Positions 35,267 to 43,580 of a DNA stretch of 64,000 nt are shown here, piece by piece. Below the pieces are notes generated by a model. That model did not search any database. It was given only the letters and a program-made list of their open reading frames with translations, and was not told where the DNA came from. The stretch is from assembly GCA_964639885.1 (NCBI GenBank), contig CAZXEH010000006.1, forward strand, positions 16,856 through 80,855. Reading direction: 5' to 3'. Positions within the stretch are counted from its first letter, which is position 1, and the number at the start of each line of letters is the position of its first letter. This stretch comes from JAGNLA01 sp964639885 (GTDB lineage Bacteria > Caldisericota > Caldisericia > JAAYUI01). A program made the position numbers and the translations under genes.

Positions 35267-35714
35267 ACAGTTTTGACTCCTCGTATGTCAGTTTGTCCCT
35301 TTTGGCTCTTGACCTTCTGATCGGTTTCGGACGCTGGATGTGAGACGGATTTGTTTTCTTGGTAACCAGGTTTGCTGGTCTGGGCTTGATGAAAACCTGA
35401 ACGAGAAGACCGAGGGCAAGCGCAAAGAAGAAAGCCCTGAGGATGTCGAAATACACAAACACACCCCAGACGGCACCTTTCTTGATGAATGCATCAACAA
35501 GACCCCAGACTATACCGACAAATATTCCAGTAAATCCGAGAAGTCCTGCAAATCTTTGACCGCAAGCGCCAAGCAATCCTGGAATGAAACCGATCACTGC
35601 AAAACCACCAATAATCCATCCATCGACCACTGTTTTCAAAAACAGCGTCATGATGTAGGCCACTCCGGCACAAAAACCTGCGCAGACCAGCCCGAGAGCC
35701 AGCCAGGCAAGCAT
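35256..35714 (-). CDS. Unknown polytopic membrane protein
   Basis: This 152-residue product is not recognised. It has four hydrophobic segments (LALGLVCAGFCAGVAYIM, GWIIGGFAVIGFIPGLLG, GLLGFTGIFVGIVWGLV, FDILRAFFFALALGLLV) and a basic C-terminal tail (RPKPIRRSRAKRDK), which suggests both ends in the cytoplasm. The start is taken as ATG 35714, four bases after the thrS stop; an in-frame TTG at 35762 would add a strongly basic N-terminus and overlap thrS. It is followed with 11-nt overlap by the zinc-finger gene. Confidence 0.65.
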   Translation of the reverse strand: MLAWLALGLVCAGFCAGVAYIMTLFLKTVVDGWIIGGFAVIGFIPGLLGACGQRFAGLLGFTGIFVGIVWGLVDAFIKKGAVWGVFVYFDILRAFFFALALGLLVQVFIKPRPANLVTKKTNPSHIQRPKPIRRSRAKRDKLTYEESKLYEV

Positions 35715-35718
35715 GAGT

Positions 35719-37629
35719 CTATTCAATGGTTTTTTCTTCAATCTCTTTGCAGATCCTTTCAAGGAGTTCCGCCTTCTTCATCACGCCAAGGTCACCCTTG
35801 CCATGTCTTCTGACTGAGACTGTTCCGGCTTCAGCTTCTTTGGCTCCAACCACGACAGCGTAAGGAATTTTCTTGAGTTCTGAATTCCTGATCTTTGCAT
35901 TCATGCGCTCCGAGCCAGTATCGACTTCAACCCTGACGCCCTTTTCTTCAAACTCTTTTTTTATTTGGTGACAATAGTCTAGCACACCATCAACGATCGG
36001 GATGACTGATGCCTGCTGCGGTGCCAGCCAGACCGGGAATGCTCCGCCATAATGCTCGATAAGACATCCCATGAAGCGCTCAAGTGAACCGAGAAGCGCC
36101 CTGTGGACAACATACGGTTCGTGTTCCTTGCCGTCCTCGCCGGTATATTTGAGGCCAAACCTTGCCGGCATGTTGAAATCGAACTGGCAGGTTGTGCACT
36201 GCCATGGTCTGTCGAAGGCGTCGACTATCTTGATGTCGATTTTCGGGCCATAGAAAGCGCCTCCGCCTTCATCGATCTTGTACGCAAGACCCATCTGTTT
36301 GAGGGCAACAGCGAGCGTTTCTTCGGCGACATTCCATCTTTCAACGTCACCGACGAACTTTTCCGGGTTTCTGGTGGAGAGGTAAACATCATACTTTTTG
36401 AAGCCGAAGGTTTTTAGCAAATGTATTGCAAATTCTACTACGTTTGTGACCTCTGACTGGAGCTGTTCAGGCGTGCAGTAGATGTGGGCATCGTCCTGGG
36501 TAAAACCTCTGACACGGAGAAGGCCATGCAAGACACCGGATTTTTCGAATCTGTAAACCGTACCAAGCTCAGCGGTCCTGTATGGAAGGTCGCGGTATGA
36601 CCTTATTTTTTGCTGATAATTCATCATGTGGAACGGACAGTTCATTGGTCTGACGTAATAATCAACGTTTTCAAGCTCCATCTTTGGATACATGCCATCC
36701 TTGTAGAAACCAAGGTGGCCTGAAGTCTGCCAGAGTTGCGCCTTTCCTATATGCGGGGTGTAGATGATCTTGTAGCCACGTTTTCTGTGTTCTGCACGCC
36801 AGAAGTCCTCGATTATTTCTCGAACCTGTGCGCCGTTTGGCATCCAGATGGCCAGTCCACCACCAACAGTCTCTTCGATTGTGAACAGTTCAAGCTCCTT
36901 GCCAAGCAGTCTGTGGTCACGCTTTGCAAGTTCCTCGAGCTTTTTGAGGTGAGCCTCGAGTGATTCCCTTGAGCTAAAGGCTGTACCATAAATTCTTGTG
37001 AGCATCTGCCTTTTTTCATCACCGCGCCAGTACGCACCGGCAATGCTCATGAGCTTGAAATTGCCAAGATATTTTGACGATGGAACGTGAGGCCCCCTGC
37101 AAAGGTCTATGAAATCGCCGAGTTCGTAGAATGAAACCATTTCATCCTTTATCTCTTCAAGGATTTCAACCTTGAACAGGTCGCCCCTCTCCCTGAAATA
37201 GCTGATTGCTTCAATCCTGTTCCAATCCTTGCGGACAAACTTCAAGTCATCCTTTACGATCTTTTTCATCTCCGCTTCAATCTTTGCCAGGTCTTCTTCA
37301 AGAAGTTGGCATGGAAGCATGAGGTCGTAGTAAAAACCATCCTTGATTGACGGGCCAATGGCAAATTTTGTGCCCGGATACAGATGGAGGATTGCGCAGG
37401 CCATCAAATGTGAGGTCGAGTGGAGGAGAATGTCCTGTCCTTCAGGAGTGTCCGATGTTATAGGCGTAAATGTAGTGTCGGTTGTCAGCTTCGTTGACAT
37501 ATCAATCTGTCTGTCACCCACTTTCACGGCAACGACATCCTTTGTGGACATCTCAAGGGCTTTCAGCGCCTGAAAGACATTTGATCCTGATTCCAACTCG
37601 ACTGATTTTTCACCGACAGTAACTTTCAT
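35719..37629 (-). CDS. thrS: Threonine-tRNA ligase
   Basis: The 636-residue product has an N-terminal TGS domain, an editing domain with HSTSHLMACAILHLYP, and a class II catalytic core: motif 1 region, motif 2 YRFEKSGVLHGLLRVRGFTQDDAHIYC and motif 3 HRALLGSLERFMG. The C-terminal anticodon domain follows (WLAPQQASVIPI and GSERMNAKIRNSELKKIPYAVVVG). The zinc-ligand Cys lies in YVRPMNCPFHMM. It charges threonine to tRNA and edits serine mischarging. AAGGAGG precedes the ATG at the usual distance. It lies 9 nt downstream of the HD-domain gene in the same run. Confidence 0.97.
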   Translation of the reverse strand: MKVTVGEKSVELESGSNVFQALKALEMSTKDVVAVKVGDRQIDMSTKLTTDTTFTPITSDTPEGQDILLHSTSHLMACAILHLYPGTKFAIGPSIKDGFYYDLMLPCQLLEEDLAKIEAEMKKIVKDDLKFVRKDWNRIEAISYFRERGDLFKVEILEEIKDEMVSFYELGDFIDLCRGPHVPSSKYLGNFKLMSIAGAYWRGDEKRQMLTRIYGTAFSSRESLEAHLKKLEELAKRDHRLLGKELELFTIEETVGGGLAIWMPNGAQVREIIEDFWRAEHRKRGYKIIYTPHIGKAQLWQTSGHLGFYKDGMYPKMELENVDYYVRPMNCPFHMMNYQQKIRSYRDLPYRTAELGTVYRFEKSGVLHGLLRVRGFTQDDAHIYCTPEQLQSEVTNVVEFAIHLLKTFGFKKYDVYLSTRNPEKFVGDVERWNVAEETLAVALKQMGLAYKIDEGGGAFYGPKIDIKIVDAFDRPWQCTTCQFDFNMPARFGLKYTGEDGKEHEPYVVHRALLGSLERFMGCLIEHYGGAFPVWLAPQQASVIPIVDGVLDYCHQIKKEFEEKGVRVEVDTGSERMNAKIRNSELKKIPYAVVVGAKEAEAGTVSVRRHGKGDLGVMKKAELLERICKEIEEKTIE

Positions 37630-37638
37630 TGTTCCTCC

Positions 37639-38292
37639 TTACAAAATTTTTGAGCCGTTTATGTTAAGCTCGAACTCACAACCAAGGAAAATGGCCGAAG
37701 ACCTCATTGCAATCATTCTTCCAGCAAAGATTTCAAGATAGTCTGCAACACAGGCAATCTTTTCATCCAGAACAAGCCTGAGGCTGATCTTCCTGTTTTC
37801 GATGGCGACGATACTCTCCGTCACGGCAAAGTTTACACGATCATGGATATCTTTTTCAACATCCGCAGATTTCCTTATCCTCGACCTTCGCACGTCAGCC
37901 TTGTCGGCCATGATGACAACGGCAGTAGTTACATTGGTTATCACCGGTTGCTCCTCGTCATGATTTGCAATAGCTGAAAGGATTTTGGCCAGCTCTGCAG
38001 GTTCGACGCCATATCTCATCAGGATTGGCACAACAATTGCTGCACCGACCTGGCCATGCATCTGCCTACCGGTGAGGTTGCCGATGTCATGGAGATAGGC
38101 TGCGATTGATGCAATGTTGGTTTCTTTTTTGGCCAGTCCCAGTCCGTTGCATATTTTGAGGGCGTAGTCGGCAACCGTTGCAGCATGAGTCAAACCGTGC
38201 TCGGTTATTCCAAGTTTCTCGGTCGTATAGTCAGATTCCTTGAGCAGTTCGATAATAAAAGGGTCATTGGTCACATTGGACAGCGTCATCAT
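37639..38292 (-). CDS. HD-domain phosphohydrolase
   Basis: The 217-residue product has the metal-binding pattern of HD enzymes: His in GLTHAATVADYAL, HD in AAYLHDIGNLTG, His in IANHDEE and Asp in VIMADKADVRRS. Members hydrolyse nucleotides or other phosphomonoesters/diesters; the substrate is unknown. The C-terminal ~70 residues form an unrecognised beta domain. I start at ATG 38292, with GGAGG upstream, overlapping tgt by 29 nt; the frame is open well upstream, but those residues (rich in Ser, Arg and Thr) are the tgt antiframe. It is placed between tgt and thrS. Confidence 0.8.
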   Translation of the reverse strand: MMTLSNVTNDPFIIELLKESDYTTEKLGITEHGLTHAATVADYALKICNGLGLAKKETNIASIAAYLHDIGNLTGRQMHGQVGAAIVVPILMRYGVEPAELAKILSAIANHDEEQPVITNVTTAVVIMADKADVRRSRIRKSADVEKDIHDRVNFAVTESIVAIENRKISLRLVLDEKIACVADYLEIFAGRMIAMRSSAIFLGCEFELNINGSKIL

Positions 38293-39394
38293 TTTGGCTA
38301 ATCCTCCATTCAAGCCACTTCTCCTTGTAGGAGCCAAACGTTCCGTCAAAAATAGCATGCCTTGCGCCATCGACCACCTTCTTGAGGAAGTGGATGTTGT
38401 GGATGGTTGCAAGCGTTGCAGCAAGCATCTCGTGAGATTTGAAAAGATGCCTCAGGTATGCCTTTGAATAATTTCTGCATGTGTAGCATGAACATTTTTC
38501 ATCGATTGGAGAAAAGTCGGAAGCCCATTTTGAGCGGGTGATGTTTATTGCGCCATCGTCGGTCATTACAGCGCCGTTTCTTCCAAGTCTCGTCGGAAGG
38601 ACACAGTCGAACATGTCGATACCTTCGGCAATTCCCTGAATGATACCGGCTGGGTCGCCAACACCCATGAGATAACGCGGTTTGTTTTGTGGCAATCTTG
38701 GAACCACAACTTCAAGGATTTCGCCTGCAACGTCCAGCGGTTCACCCACAGAAAGCGACCCTACGGCAAATCCATCAAAATCCATTGCAGTGAGAACGTC
38801 GGCTGACCAGGCACGATCAGCAAGGTCAAAACCGCCCTGGACAATTGCAAACATCAGCTGATCCGGTCTCGTTCTGGCCTCAAGTGAACGCTTTGCCCAC
38901 CTGTGCGTGATTTCGGTGAAGTGTTTGGCACGGTTCTGATCCATCGGATATTTGGTGCAGATGTCGAGAACCATTATGATGTCGGCGCCTAGCTGCTCCT
39001 GAATTGAAACGGCAAGCTCCGGACTTAGAAAATGCTTGGAACCGTCAAGGTAAGATTTGAATTCGACACCCTCTTCGGTGATCTCACGCAAGGAAGACTG
39101 GCTCATGACCTGGAATCCACCTGAATCGGTCAGGATTGAGTGCGGCCAGTTCATGAATTTGTGAAGTCCACCGGCATTCTGGACAATTTCTGCTCCAGGC
39201 TGAAGCATGAGATGGTATGTGTTGCCAAGGATCAACCTGAAACCAATATCAGAGACCTGTTCAGGCGTGAGGGATTTGACGGTTGCCTGGGTACCAACCG
39301 GCATGAAAACAGGCGTTTCTATCACACCGTGTGCGGTTTTCAGAAGTCCGGCACGGGATTTGCCTGATTTTGCCTGAAGTTCATAACAACTCAT
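38264..39394 (-). CDS. tgt: tRNA-guanine transglycosylase
   Basis: The 376-residue product fits bacterial Tgt: TDSGGFQVMS with the substrate Asp, the nucleophile-region FDCVLPTRLGRNG, FAIVQGG, and the C-terminal zinc site CSCYTC with a downstream His (KSHE). The enzyme exchanges guanine 34 of GUN-anticodon tRNAs for a queuine precursor. Substrate-pocket residues deviate from the common pattern: DICTKYP replaces DECTPYP and VGSLSVGEP replaces IGGLAVGEP, so base specificity may differ from preQ1. Its start overlaps the malic enzyme stop by 4 nt. A QueT-type importer is encoded at 7.4-7.9 kb. Confidence 0.93.
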   Translation of the reverse strand: MSCYELQAKSGKSRAGLLKTAHGVIETPVFMPVGTQATVKSLTPEQVSDIGFRLILGNTYHLMLQPGAEIVQNAGGLHKFMNWPHSILTDSGGFQVMSQSSLREITEEGVEFKSYLDGSKHFLSPELAVSIQEQLGADIIMVLDICTKYPMDQNRAKHFTEITHRWAKRSLEARTRPDQLMFAIVQGGFDLADRAWSADVLTAMDFDGFAVGSLSVGEPLDVAGEILEVVVPRLPQNKPRYLMGVGDPAGIIQGIAEGIDMFDCVLPTRLGRNGAVMTDDGAINITRSKWASDFSPIDEKCSCYTCRNYSKAYLRHLFKSHEMLAATLATIHNIHFLKKVVDGARHAIFDGTFGSYKEKWLEWRISQNDDAVQCDQ

Positions 39395-40635
39395 CTGCCG
39401 GCAAGCCTCTCATCAATGTTTTTATAAACCTGTTCGAGTGGAATACCAATTCTTGCGACATTTGAATCAAAGGCAGCTTTTGCCACTGCTTTTGCCACAG
39501 CCGTTGCAACTCCGCCCCTGAACGGCTCGACGATTATGTTTCCGGGGTTGAGTTCGTTTTCAGGAAGCAGGTCAGCGATTGCCTTTGCTGCTGCAGTCTT
39601 CATTTCTTCATTGATGTGCCTTGCCCTTGAGTCGAGTGCACCCCTCATGATGCCCGGGAATGCGAGGAGGTTGTTGATCTGGTTTGGCAAATCCGATCTG
39701 CCTGTTCCAACGATTGCAGCTCCACCAGCGATTGCCTCTGCCGGTTCGATGTCGGGGTCAGGATTTGACAGAGGAAAACAGATCGGGTTCTTGTTCATCT
39801 TCGCAATATCGTCCCTGTTTATCAGACCCGGACACGCCGCACCGATGAAAACATCGGCTCCAACAAGGGCTTCTCCTAGAGTGCCTTTGAAGTTGTCCTT
39901 GTTTGTAATCTTTACAAGTTCGTCCATGTAAGCCATCCAGTGGGTTCCACGTCCTGCATAGACAGCGCCACCCCTGTCGCACATCACAATATTTCCGGCG
40001 CCTGCAGCAACGAGCAGTTTCGCAATTGCCGATCCTGCAGCCCCGGCTCCTGAAATGACTATCTTGAGATTGCCAATTTTTCTGTTTTGCAGTTTGAGTG
40101 CGTTTTCTAGGGCAGCCAAAACAACAACGGCTGTTCCGTGCTGGTCGTCATGAAAAACCGGAATGTCAAGTTCTTTCTTCAGGGCAGCCTCGATTTCAAA
40201 GCAGTTGGGGATCTGGATGTCTTCGAGGTTTATTCCGCCAAAGATTGGTTCACAGGCTTTCATCGTTTTGATGAATTCCTCGTTTGAGCGAGAATTAAGG
40301 CACAGAGGAAATGCGTCGACATCACCATATTCCTTGAAGAGTGCGCATTTGCCTTCCATAACCGGAATTGATGCCTCGGCTCCAATGTTTCCAAGTCCGA
40401 GCACCCTGCTTCCGTCTGTTGCGACAGCTATCGTGTTGCCCTTGATGGTGTAATCGTAAACCGATTTTGTATCCTTAGATATCTCCCTGCAAGGCTGAGC
40501 GACACCAGGGGTGTACCATACCGAGAGAGCGTGTCTTGACCTCAAGTCCGCTTTAACCCTTGTCTCGATTTTACCGTGGTGCTTCCTGTGAAGCTCCAGC
40601 GCCTCGATGTCATATTTTCCGAGCTGTCTTTCCAT
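39391..40635 (-). CDS. NAD(P)-dependent malic enzyme
   Basis: The 414-residue product shows VWYTPGVAQPCREI, the Tyr/Lys active-site regions, the malate-binding NLEDIQIPNCFEIE with the metal site FHDDQHGTAVVVLAAL, and a Rossmann motif ISGAGAAGSAIAKLL. It oxidatively decarboxylates malate to pyruvate; coenzyme preference is not clear from sequence. The start is ATG 40635, with AGAGG upstream and the transcription start placed by the promoter; a longer frame from 40803 is excluded because the promoter and -10 box lie inside it. It heads the 20-gene minus-strand run and provides the pyruvate/malate link to the 2-oxoacid enzymes at its far end. Confidence 0.95.
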   Translation of the reverse strand: MERQLGKYDIEALELHRKHHGKIETRVKADLRSRHALSVWYTPGVAQPCREISKDTKSVYDYTIKGNTIAVATDGSRVLGLGNIGAEASIPVMEGKCALFKEYGDVDAFPLCLNSRSNEEFIKTMKACEPIFGGINLEDIQIPNCFEIEAALKKELDIPVFHDDQHGTAVVVLAALENALKLQNRKIGNLKIVISGAGAAGSAIAKLLVAAGAGNIVMCDRGGAVYAGRGTHWMAYMDELVKITNKDNFKGTLGEALVGADVFIGAACPGLINRDDIAKMNKNPICFPLSNPDPDIEPAEAIAGGAAIVGTGRSDLPNQINNLLAFPGIMRGALDSRARHINEEMKTAAAKAIADLLPENELNPGNIIVEPFRGGVATAVAKAVAKAAFDSNVARIGIPLEQVYKNIDERLAGR

Positions 40636-40657
40636 TGTTGGCCTCTCTGTTCGAATC

Positions 40658-40685
40658 ATTCTACCGTTATTGGCAACCCTTGCAA
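40658..40685 (-). promoter_or_regulatory. Promoter of the malic enzyme gene and the long minus-strand operon
   Basis: On the minus strand TTGCAA (40685-40680), a 16-nt spacer and TAGAAT (40663-40658) lie 22 nt upstream of the ATG at 40635, leaving a short leader that contains the AGAGG ribosome binding site. Confidence 0.55.
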
Positions 40686-40726
40686 ACAAACAATTGGAAA
40701 AGCTGCACAGCCAATCTTCCCTTAAC

Positions 40727-40755
40727 TTGACAACAAACACAACGCTTGCTAATCT
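40727..40755 (+). promoter_or_regulatory. Promoter of the infC operon
   Basis: A perfect TTGACA (40727-40732), a 17-nt spacer and TAATCT (40750-40755) give a predicted start near 40762. The mRNA leader before the proposed infC start would be about 84 nt and contains two hairpins (CCTGT/ACAGG arms near 40789-40806; ATGCG/CGCAT arms at 40816-40828). Confidence 0.75.
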
Positions 40756-40845
40756 TGAAAGCAAGTGATGGTCGAGGCCATCCGCCTGTCGGTGGAAATC
40801 CACAGGTCAAATCTGATGCGGTACGCATTAACCTTGGAGGTTAAT

Positions 40846-41406
40846 ATCGAAAAGAGATTGAGAATCAATAAGGAGATTCGCGCACGCGAGGTCAGGCTTA
40901 TTGATGACGAAGGCCAGCAGGTCGGAGTCGTGGACATCAGGAAAGCCTTGGAAATGGCGGTTCTCGCCGGCACAGACCTTGTTGAAATCTCCCCGACCAG
41001 CAATCCACCGGTTTGCAAGCTTTTGGACTACGGCAAATACCGGTACGAACTTGAAAAGAAGGCTAAAGAAAATAAACGCAAGCAGGCTCAGACCGAACTG
41101 AAGGAAATGCAGTTCAGGCTGAGGGTTGACATCGGCGATTACCAGACAAAACTCGGCCATGTCAAACGTTTCCTGTTGGCAGGCGACAAGGCGAAGGTCG
41201 TCATCCGCTTCCGCGGAAGAGAGATGCAGCACAAGGATCAGGGATTTGAACTACTCCAGAAGATTGCATCAGACGTTTCAAACCTTGGAACCATAGAACA
41301 GCAGCCAAAACTTGAGGGCAGGAACATGGTCATGATTCTTAGCCCGACAAAGCAAAAGGAGATCAGCAATGCCAAAACTAAAGACGAAAACAAGGAGCTC
41401 AGTTAA
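40846..41406 (+). CDS. infC: Translation initiation factor IF-3
   Basis: The product matches IF-3 throughout: RINKEIRAREVRLIDDEG, the linker ISPTSNPPVCKLLDYGKYRYELEKKAKEN and the C-terminal domain with KEMQFRLRVDIGDYQTKLGHVKRFL and VVIRFRGREMQHKDQG. It keeps 30S subunits apart and selects start codons. The start is uncertain. GGAGG lies five bases before an in-frame ATC at 40846, giving 186 residues, the normal IF-3 size; AUU/AUC/AUA starts are well known for infC and underlie its autoregulation. GTG/ATG at 40765/40768, a few bases after the promoter start point, would add 26-27 residues. The 3' end overlaps rpmI by 38 nt. Confidence 0.88.
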   Translation: MEKRLRINKEIRAREVRLIDDEGQQVGVVDIRKALEMAVLAGTDLVEISPTSNPPVCKLLDYGKYRYELEKKAKENKRKQAQTELKEMQFRLRVDIGDYQTKLGHVKRFLLAGDKAKVVIRFRGREMQHKDQGFELLQKIASDVSNLGTIEQQPKLEGRNMVMILSPTKQKEISNAKTKDENKELS

Positions 41407-41626
41407 AAAACGCTTCAGGATCACCGGTTCCGGCAAGATCCGCTGTCAGGGTGCAGGCGCATCCCACATCAGAGGCAGAAAGACCAAGAAGTACCTGAAG
41501 GAAAAGATGAGACTCCAGGAAGTTGACAAAACCAACGTCTCAATGCTCCGTTGCCTTCTTCCAAACGGCATCAAGGGCAGGAAGATCAGGGTTGGCAAGC
41601 AGGAGATGAAGGAGGAGCAGGCATGA
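41369..41626 (+). CDS. rpmI: 50S ribosomal protein L35
   Basis: The 85-residue product starts MPKLKTKTRSSVKKRFRITGSGK in pieces and continues GAGASHIRGRKTKKYLKEK, the L35 signature, then has a C-terminal extension of about 20 residues (NGIKGRKIRVGKQEMKEEQA). The usual L35 is 64-66 residues. GGAGATCAGCA precedes the ATG. It overlaps infC by 38 nt and rplT by 4 nt, so the infC-rpmI-rplT order is the conserved one with compressed joints. Confidence 0.93.
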   Translation: MPKLKTKTRSSVKKRFRITGSGKIRCQGAGASHIRGRKTKKYLKEKMRLQEVDKTNVSMLRCLLPNGIKGRKIRVGKQEMKEEQA

Positions 41627-41973
41627 GGATTAAAACCGGTGTCATCTCAATCAAGAAAAGAAGGAAAATATTAAAGAGAGCCTCGGGCTTTTTTGGTGCA
41701 GCCCACAGGAGATACAAGGTAGCAAAAGAACAGGTAATGCACGCCATGCGTTACGAGTTCGTGCACAGAAGGCAGAGAAGAAGAGACTTCAGAAGACTCT
41801 GGATCTCAAGAATCAATGCAGCAGCAAGACTCAACGGCATCACCTACAGCAGGCTCATTGACGGTCTCACAAAGGCCGGCGCAGATGTTGATAGAAAGAT
41901 CCTCGCAAAGATCGCAATCGAGGACAACGCAGCATTTGCAAAATACGTAGAACTGGCAAAGGCAAATCTCTAA
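41623..41973 (+). CDS. rplT: 50S ribosomal protein L20
   Basis: The 116-residue product has the L20 pattern RIKTGVISIKKRRKILKRASGFFGAAHRRYKVAKEQVMHAMRYEF in pieces and FRRLWISRINAAARLNGITYSRLIDGL near the C-terminus. L20 binds 23S rRNA early in assembly and in several bacteria represses its own operon. The ATG overlaps the rpmI stop by 4 nt and follows a GGAGGAGCA region; a longer frame from 41551 is the shadow of rpmI sequence. Confidence 0.96.
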   Translation: MRIKTGVISIKKRRKILKRASGFFGAAHRRYKVAKEQVMHAMRYEFVHRRQRRRDFRRLWISRINAAARLNGITYSRLIDGLTKAGADVDRKILAKIAIEDNAAFAKYVELAKANL

Positions 41974-41979
41974 TATCCA

Positions 41980-43296
41980 ATGCCAAGACTTTTTGGTACT
42001 GACGGCGTCCGGGGTGAATATGGAACAACGCTCACCCCGGAGCTTGTTTTAAAGATAGCCGACTCTGCCGCCCGTTTTTTTGACAAGGCGGAAAAAGTCC
42101 TGCTTATCGGCAGGGACACAAGAATTTCCGGTCCAGAGATTGAAAGTCTGCTAGCCAAAGGATTCGTTGGCAACGGCTGGAAGGTAATCAACGCAGGTAT
42201 AATTCCAACCCCGGGACTTGCAAGGCTTTGCCGTGAAACCGGTTATTACGGCGCCGTCATTTCAGCCTCCCACAATCCCATCCACGACAATGGTATTAAA
42301 TTTTTCTCACCCAAAGGCATCAAGCTTCTCGATGAAGAGGAAGATGCAATTGAATCAATGCTCCGCAACGATCCCAACGGTCACAATGCCGTTCACGGTT
42401 CACACCAGACCGATGAAATGTGGAGAAAATATGCCTCAGAGTTAATTGGTGATGTCTCAGTAAATCTATCTGGAAAAAAAATCGTTTTAGACTGCGCTTT
42501 TGGTGCGACCTGCTTTTCGGCGCCATACGTGTTTAAAAATCTCGGCGCAGAAGTAATTTCAATGGGCGACGCCCCCGACGGAAACCTTATCAATGTCAAG
42601 TGCGGTTCAACCGATCCTGAAAAGATGTGCAACCTCGTCAGGGATAACGGAGCCTGGATGGGCTTTGCTTTCGACGGTGACGGTGACCGCTGCATGGCTT
42701 GCGACCACGAAGGAAATCTTGTCGACGGCGACAAAATGATGGGCATCATCGCAACCCACTTCAAAGGAAAACGCCTGCCAAACAACATCATCATCACAAC
42801 CGTCATGACAAACATGGGCCTTGAGGAATATCTTGAAAACCACGGAATCAAAATGGGCAGAGCCCAGGTCGGCGACCGCTACGTTTATCAGATGATGCTT
42901 GAAACAGGCGCAAACCTCGGTGGTGAGCAGTCTGGGCACGTCATAATCTCAGATCGCGTCACAACAGGCGATGGAACACTAACAGCGCTGACGCTTGCAG
43001 AATCACTCATAAATCTCGGAAAAACCCTCAAGGAAGCCTCTGAAGAAATACCGACATACCCACAAATCCTGATCAACGTGAAGGTCAGGAACAAAGAAGA
43101 GGTGCTGAACTCCGGCATCGTCGAGGAACTCACACAAAAAGCCAGCAAAGAGCTTGAAGGTCATGGCAGAATCCTCATCAGACCATCAGGCACTGAACCA
43201 AAAATCAGGGTAATGGTTGAAGCGTCCAGCCAAAAACTTTGCGAAACTGTCGTAAACGAGTCGGCAAACCAGATACAATCAAGATTCGGAATATAA
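41980..43296 (+). CDS. glmM: Phosphoglucosamine mutase
   Basis: The 438-residue product has the GlmM start FGTDGVRGEYG, the phospho-serine loop VISASHNPIHDNGIKFFS, metal-binding FAFDGDGDRCMACD, GGEQSGHVIIS and the C-terminal phosphate-binding RPSGTEPKIRVMVE. It converts glucosamine-6-phosphate to glucosamine-1-phosphate for UDP-GlcNAc and hence peptidoglycan. It follows rplT by 6 nt, without a ribosome binding site, so either translational coupling or the -10-like TCTAAT just upstream drives it. Confidence 0.95.
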   Translation: MPRLFGTDGVRGEYGTTLTPELVLKIADSAARFFDKAEKVLLIGRDTRISGPEIESLLAKGFVGNGWKVINAGIIPTPGLARLCRETGYYGAVISASHNPIHDNGIKFFSPKGIKLLDEEEDAIESMLRNDPNGHNAVHGSHQTDEMWRKYASELIGDVSVNLSGKKIVLDCAFGATCFSAPYVFKNLGAEVISMGDAPDGNLINVKCGSTDPEKMCNLVRDNGAWMGFAFDGDGDRCMACDHEGNLVDGDKMMGIIATHFKGKRLPNNIIITTVMTNMGLEEYLENHGIKMGRAQVGDRYVYQMMLETGANLGGEQSGHVIISDRVTTGDGTLTALTLAESLINLGKTLKEASEEIPTYPQILINVKVRNKEEVLNSGIVEELTQKASKELEGHGRILIRPSGTEPKIRVMVEASSQKLCETVVNESANQIQSRFGI

Positions 43297-43324
43297 AAAA
43301 TCACGAGTTGAATCTTGTGTCAAA

Positions 43325-43570
43325 ATGATCATGAATATAGACAACAAACTTTCATGCATGGCCTTTAAGGCTGAAGAACAGTCACTGGGTTGGACATCGA
43401 GCCAGACAGGATTTGAATTGCTCATGAGTTTGCTTGAAAAGGCCATGGCATGGATAGCGGAAAATGGAATCGATGCAAAATCTGTCAGTCATGACATAAC
43501 CAAATATTCAAGTGCCGGCATTGTTGTGCTTCAAGCCACTGTCGTGGTTTTCTATAAAGAGCAACTCTGA
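43325..43570 (+). CDS. Small unknown protein
   Basis: The 81-residue product is not recognised. Helical and beta segments (GWTSSQTGFELLMSLLEKAMAWIAENGID, then SSAGIVVLQATVVVFYKE) suggest a small alpha/beta protein with a C-terminal strand pair. Two ATGs (43325 and 43331) are available; the first is used. It lies 28 nt after glmM on the same strand and 43 nt before the lipoprotein gene. It could be a small regulator, or an overprediction, but the reading frame and amino-acid use look protein-like. Confidence 0.5.
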   Translation: MIMNIDNKLSCMAFKAEEQSLGWTSSQTGFELLMSLLEKAMAWIAENGIDAKSVSHDITKYSSAGIVVLQATVVVFYKEQL

Positions 43571-43580
43571 AATTCCGTCC

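Noticed and set aside
43301..43324. Promoter in front of the small gene at 43325
   Set aside because: No convincing -35/-10 pair or ribosome binding site at the expected distance; read-through from glmM is as likely.
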